DNA of 45,212 nt from Christensenella sp034926635 (GTDB lineage: Bacteria > Bacillota > Clostridia > Christensenellales > Christensenellaceae), in the NCBI GenBank assembly GCA_034926635.1, contig JAYFQX010000020.1, positions 1-45,212 of the forward strand, written 5' to 3'. The notes beneath the pieces are model-generated. The model did no database searches, was not told the DNA's origin, and saw nothing but the letters and a program-made list of their open reading frames with translations. Position numbers and translations under genes: made by a program. Below, one piece after another: positions 43,261-45,212 of the stretch (within the stretch, counting starts at the first letter, position 1; each line of letters opens with the position of its first letter).

Positions 43261-43371
43261 TTGAATCCCCCTCCGTATTTTTTATTTTTATCAGACGTTC
43301 TGTCAAAATAAGCTCTTAAAAAAATACTATATAAAAAGACTTTTATAAATATATTTTTATAAATTAGTTAG

Positions 43372-43400
43372 ATTATAAAACTGTATTTTATAAAAGTCAA
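43372..43400 (-). promoter_or_regulatory. Promoter of the dehydrogenase-dhaKL-rpiB operon
   Basis: On minus: TTGACT (43400-43395), exactly 17 nt, TATAAT (43377-43372). A strong sigma-A match, with the start near 43365, about 105 nt before the ATG at 43260. Confidence 0.85.
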
Positions 43401-43478
43401 TAAGTTTTTAAAAATACATTTAAGTAATTGATGCGGATTGCTTGAAGGGGAAATGGCACTTGCGCTTAAAAATGAATT

Positions 43479-43507
43479 TTGATAGAATGATTTTACAAAA
43501 GTATTTT
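43479..43507 (+). promoter_or_regulatory. Promoter of the ROK regulator gene
   Basis: TTGATA (43479-43484), 17 nt, TATTTT (43502-43507). The -10 is covered by the palindrome TATTTTATAAAATA, which suggests autoregulation. Confidence 0.55.
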
Positions 43508-43537
43508 ATAAAATATGATATGTGAAAGATGTGAATT

Positions 43538-44671
43538 ATGGTAGGGAATAAAAGCGTAACGGTTTCTGAAATAAAGCGCCTTAACAGAAACAATATTTAT
43601 ATGCTGCTTAAAAATAGAGGCGATTTATCCAAACAAGATATTGTCGGAGCGTTGAAACTGAGCCTGCCAACGGTTACGGTTTATTTAAATTATCTTTTGG
43701 AGAAAGGCTTAGCGTGTGAAAGCGGGACATGCAGCACAGGTGTAGGAAGAAAGGCATGTACTTACTCAATAAATAAAAATGCAAGAATTGCAATTGGTAT
43801 AGATGTTACCAAAAATCATATCACGATTGTCAGTGTAAATATGGTGGGGGAAATTCTTTCGCGGTTGAGTCTCCGAAAGAGATTTGAATTGAAGGATTCA
43901 TATTATCAATATGTAGGAGAACTTGTAAAAGCAGAAATCAAGAAAAATGGATTCTCACAGGAACAGATTTTAGGCGTTGGTATAGGAATCCCTGGATTGG
44001 CGACAGATGATGGAACGGAAATTTTTTACGGGAAAACTCTAACGGATTTCTCCGGACTGAAAATTACTGCTTTTAATAAATATATCGAATATCCCTGCGT
44101 ATTTATAAAAGATGCAAATGCGGCATGCCTTGCGGAGACGTGGTCAAACCCGCAGATGAGCAATGTGTTTTATATTTCATTAAGCAATTATGTGGGTGGT
44201 TCAGTCAGGCTCTATGACAAACCCTATTCCGGGGAAGGTCCGCGCAGCGGTGAAGTGGGGCATATTACGATAGTGCCAAACGGCTTACAGTGCTATTGCG
44301 GGCAAAAAGGGTGTACCGATCCATACTGCAGTGCGTTGCGGTTATCGGAGCAGGAAGATGAAAATTTAGAGCAGTTTTTCCGCAAACTAAAAAAAGGCGA
44401 TGCGGAATGCCAAAAGCGGTTTGATGAATATTTATATTATCTTTCTCTTGCTGTGAATAATACACGTATGTTGTTTGATTGCAAAATTATTCTTGGAGGG
44501 TATGTCGGCGTCTATTTGGAAGAGTATTTGGATCAACTGAAGATGCTGCTGAAGAAAAGGAATCCATTTGAAGACAATGCTGATTATGTGCAGGTTTGCA
44601 AATGGAAGAATGATCCGATTGCAGCGGGCGCAGCGATTTTATTCATTGATCAATTTGAAAAGAGCATATAG
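43538..44671 (+). CDS. ROK-family transcriptional regulator
   Basis: A 377-residue ROK protein. The N-terminal winged helix (about residues 12-70) has NIYMLLKNRGDLSKQDIV and LSLPTVTVYLNYLLEKGL. A ROK domain follows with VGIGIPGLATDDG, the zinc motif CYCGQKGCTDPYC, and the phosphate loop in GGYVGVYLEEYL. The sugar-kinase catalytic Asp region reads IKDANAACLAE. It is divergent from the polyol dehydrogenase operon with shared AT-rich boxes, so it is the likely repressor of that pathway. Confidence 0.92.
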   Translation: MVGNKSVTVSEIKRLNRNNIYMLLKNRGDLSKQDIVGALKLSLPTVTVYLNYLLEKGLACESGTCSTGVGRKACTYSINKNARIAIGIDVTKNHITIVSVNMVGEILSRLSLRKRFELKDSYYQYVGELVKAEIKKNGFSQEQILGVGIGIPGLATDDGTEIFYGKTLTDFSGLKITAFNKYIEYPCVFIKDANAACLAETWSNPQMSNVFYISLSNYVGGSVRLYDKPYSGEGPRSGEVGHITIVPNGLQCYCGQKGCTDPYCSALRLSEQEDENLEQFFRKLKKGDAECQKRFDEYLYYLSLAVNNTRMLFDCKIILGGYVGVYLEEYLDQLKMLLKKRNPFEDNADYVQVCKWKNDPIAAGAAILFIDQFEKSI

Positions 44672-44910
44672 GAAGTTTATTTTAACGATATCGTTGCGTA
44701 CGGCGAGGCGGTAACTTTTCGTAGCGATAAAGTCTGACGCAATGAGATCACATAAAGATAGAAATAATTTTATTGGCAAAGGGATGGCGCTGCGTCGCCC
44801 CTGCGGGACAGCTTAAGCTGTTTGCGGGGGAGCTTCGGCTTCCGCTTGTTTTTTATTTTTTAAAAATATTTTGGTACTAAAAAATGCTGTTATTTTATTG
44901 CTATTTATAT
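44672..44910. other. Gene-free stretch with palindromes and a degenerate repeat unit
   Basis: No gene is seen. AACGATATCGTT is a perfect palindrome near 44691. From about 44775 to 44850 is a third, degenerate copy of the tRNA-like repeat: on minus it reads GCGCCATCCCTTTGCCA, near the GCGCTATCCC...CCA end of the other copies, preceded by ACAGCTTAAGCTGT, a perfect palindrome. Following bases are T-rich (TTTTTTATTTTTT) and could terminate the ROK transcript. Confidence 0.5.
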
Positions 44911-44951
44911 ACAAAAAAACACCATGCTTTGCATGATGCCGTTTTGTTGGC
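44911..44951. repeat. 41-bp hairpin repeat, copy 1
   Basis: Identical base for base to 45032-45072. It folds as ACAAAA/TTTTGT outside and CATGC-TTT-GCATG inside. On minus it is followed by a T run, so it can act as a terminator after the tRNA-like unit at 44950-45024. Confidence 0.9.
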
Positions 44952-45024
44952 GGAAAGGGAGGGATAGCGCAGCTACGCCCTACGGGCTTGCATTGCTTGA
45001 ACCCTCGACGGGTTCTCATCCTCT
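44950..45024 (-). repeat. tRNA-3'-end-like repeat with 33-nt T-loop insert (second copy, Ser-type end)
   Basis: On minus this reads GAGGGTTC, a 33-nt insert (44998-44966), then ATCCCTCCCTTTCCGCCA. This is a proper tRNA 3' half: a T stem of 5 bp (GAGGG/CCCTC), a 7-nt acceptor strand CCTTTCC, discriminator G and CCA, resembling tRNA-Ser. The insert is exactly as long as in the copy at 14764 and shares its ends (AxGCAA and GCGCT). Ahead of the T stem is GAACCC-GTCGA-GGGTTC. The 5' part of a tRNA is missing. Confidence 0.7.
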
Positions 45025-45031
45025 TTGATCA

Positions 45032-45072
45032 ACAAAAAAACACCATGCTTTGCATGATGCCGTTTTGTTGGC
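45032..45072. repeat. 41-bp hairpin repeat, copy 2, cut by an insertion sequence
   Basis: Exact copy of 44911-44951. After copy 1 the sequence continues GGAAAGGGAGGG; after copy 2 it changes at 45073 to CAGACTGTCC. The break marks the left end of the insertion sequence. Confidence 0.85.
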
Positions 45073-45212
45073 CAGACTGTCCAAAAAGTCGCTGAAAAGG
45101 CACAAGAGTGGTACAATGAAGAAAAGCACAGTGGCGGTGAAAAGGGATGGAATACGTAAAAGGTGAAAGCAGAAACCAAAAGACATTTCTGCCGGATTGT
45201 GTGGAAGATTAT
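45073..45212 (+). mobile_element. Left end of an IS1182-type insertion sequence (runs off window)
   Basis: Similarity to the repeat copy stops at 45072/45073, the likely IS border. The sequence then reads CAGACTGTCCAAAAAGTCGC, a plausible terminal repeat, followed by a TACAAT box at about 45112 and a transposase start at 45147. The right end and the duplication are outside the window. Confidence 0.6.
45147..45212 (+). CDS. IS1182-family transposase, N-terminal fragment (3' end outside window)
   Basis: Only the first 22 codons are visible. They read MEYVKGESRNQKTFLPDCVE then DY, matching the typical N-terminus of IS1182-type (DDE, DUF772-containing) transposases, which begin with a Tyr/Lys-Gly-x-x-R-x-Q-x-x-x-x-P pattern. 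A weak ribosome site (AAAGGG) lies just upstream. Family assignment depends on this short stretch and on the adjacent IS-like border. Confidence 0.6.
   Translation, partial: MEYVKGESRNQKTFLPDCVEDY

Larger units (their letters stand above)
43341..43512. promoter_or_regulatory. Four TTTTATAAA boxes: candidate ROK operators on both promoters
   Basis: TTTTATAAA occurs at 43341-43349, 43355-43363, 43386-43394 and 43504-43512. The last sits inside a perfect palindrome TATTTTATAAAATA (43502-43515). The third lies in the spacer of the minus promoter, the first two at or just past its start site, and the fourth over the -10 of the ROK gene. ROK repressors (NagC, XylR) bind similar AT-rich palindromes. 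Confidence 0.6.

Noticed and set aside
44813..45179. Two minus-strand ORFs sharing TKRHHAKHGVFL.
   Set aside because: The shared residues come only from the duplicated 41-bp hairpin; no ribosome sites and no protein-like conservation.

Overview
The window looks like the chromosome of an anaerobic, gut-type Clostridia bacterium (low-GC Gram-positive; possibly Christensenellales or a relative, but the exact lineage is a guess). Pointers are sortase/LPXTG-type anchoring with dockerin and cohesin-like modules, class III fructose-1,6-bisphosphatase, an oxygen-sensitive NrdDG ribonucleotide reductase behind a cobalamin riboswitch, Agr-type GHKL/LytTR signalling, AGGAGG ribosome binding sites, and many spacer-17 sigma-A promoters with TATAAT boxes. 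No rRNA, CRISPR array or prophage was seen. The right edge runs into an insertion sequence.

Layout. 0-2.3 kb: a surface cassette of dockerin-ended protein (cut by the left edge), a cohesin-like protein with a sorting signal, and a class B sortase. 2.3-14 kb: housekeeping genes. These are fbp (minus), a homocysteine methyltransferase/MTHFR fusion with a pterin-binding methyltransferase, a PIG-V-like membrane glycosyltransferase, a phosphoesterase, a diaminopimelate decarboxylase-like enzyme, a lipoprotein, a second class B sortase, a CopZ-like metallochaperone, a PAP2 phosphatase and small membrane or unknown proteins. 14.2-15.0 kb: a gene-poor stretch with a probable type I toxin-antitoxin locus (23-residue hydrophobic peptide plus convergent antisense RNA), a tRNA-Arg(ACG), and a tRNA-3'-end-like repeat split in its T loop by 33 nt. 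15-21.8 kb: a DeoR regulator, an XRE-cupin regulator with acyl-CoA synthetase, and riboswitch-controlled nrdDG.

21.8-31 kb is a catabolic island: SDR dehydrogenase and split transketolase on minus; GntR regulator, ribose-type ABC importer (binding protein, double ATPase, permease), cyclase-family hydrolase and a second GntR on plus. The substrate is not evident, but the set imports and dehydrogenates a sugar, polyol or sugar acid and feeds it to a transketolase. 31-39.3 kb: an Agr-like two-component system, a small lipoprotein, and a TetR gene divergent from a heterodimeric ABC exporter with back-to-back promoters and matching palindromes. 39.3-44.7 kb: a YbaK-type deacylase, then a minus-strand operon (zinc polyol dehydrogenase, DhaK, DhaL, RpiB-like isomerase) divergent from a ROK repressor. 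The intergenic region carries four TTTTATAAA boxes on both promoters. This reads as a four-carbon polyol or ketose pathway ending at a sugar phosphate the neighbouring transketolase could use.

44.7-45.2 kb holds more tRNA-like repeat units, including two identical 41-bp hairpin copies. An IS1182-type transposase gene starts at the exact point where the second copy loses its similarity to the first. The most unusual items are the type I toxin-antitoxin locus at 14.34-14.61 kb and the split-T-loop tRNA-like repeat family (14.76 and 44.95 kb).
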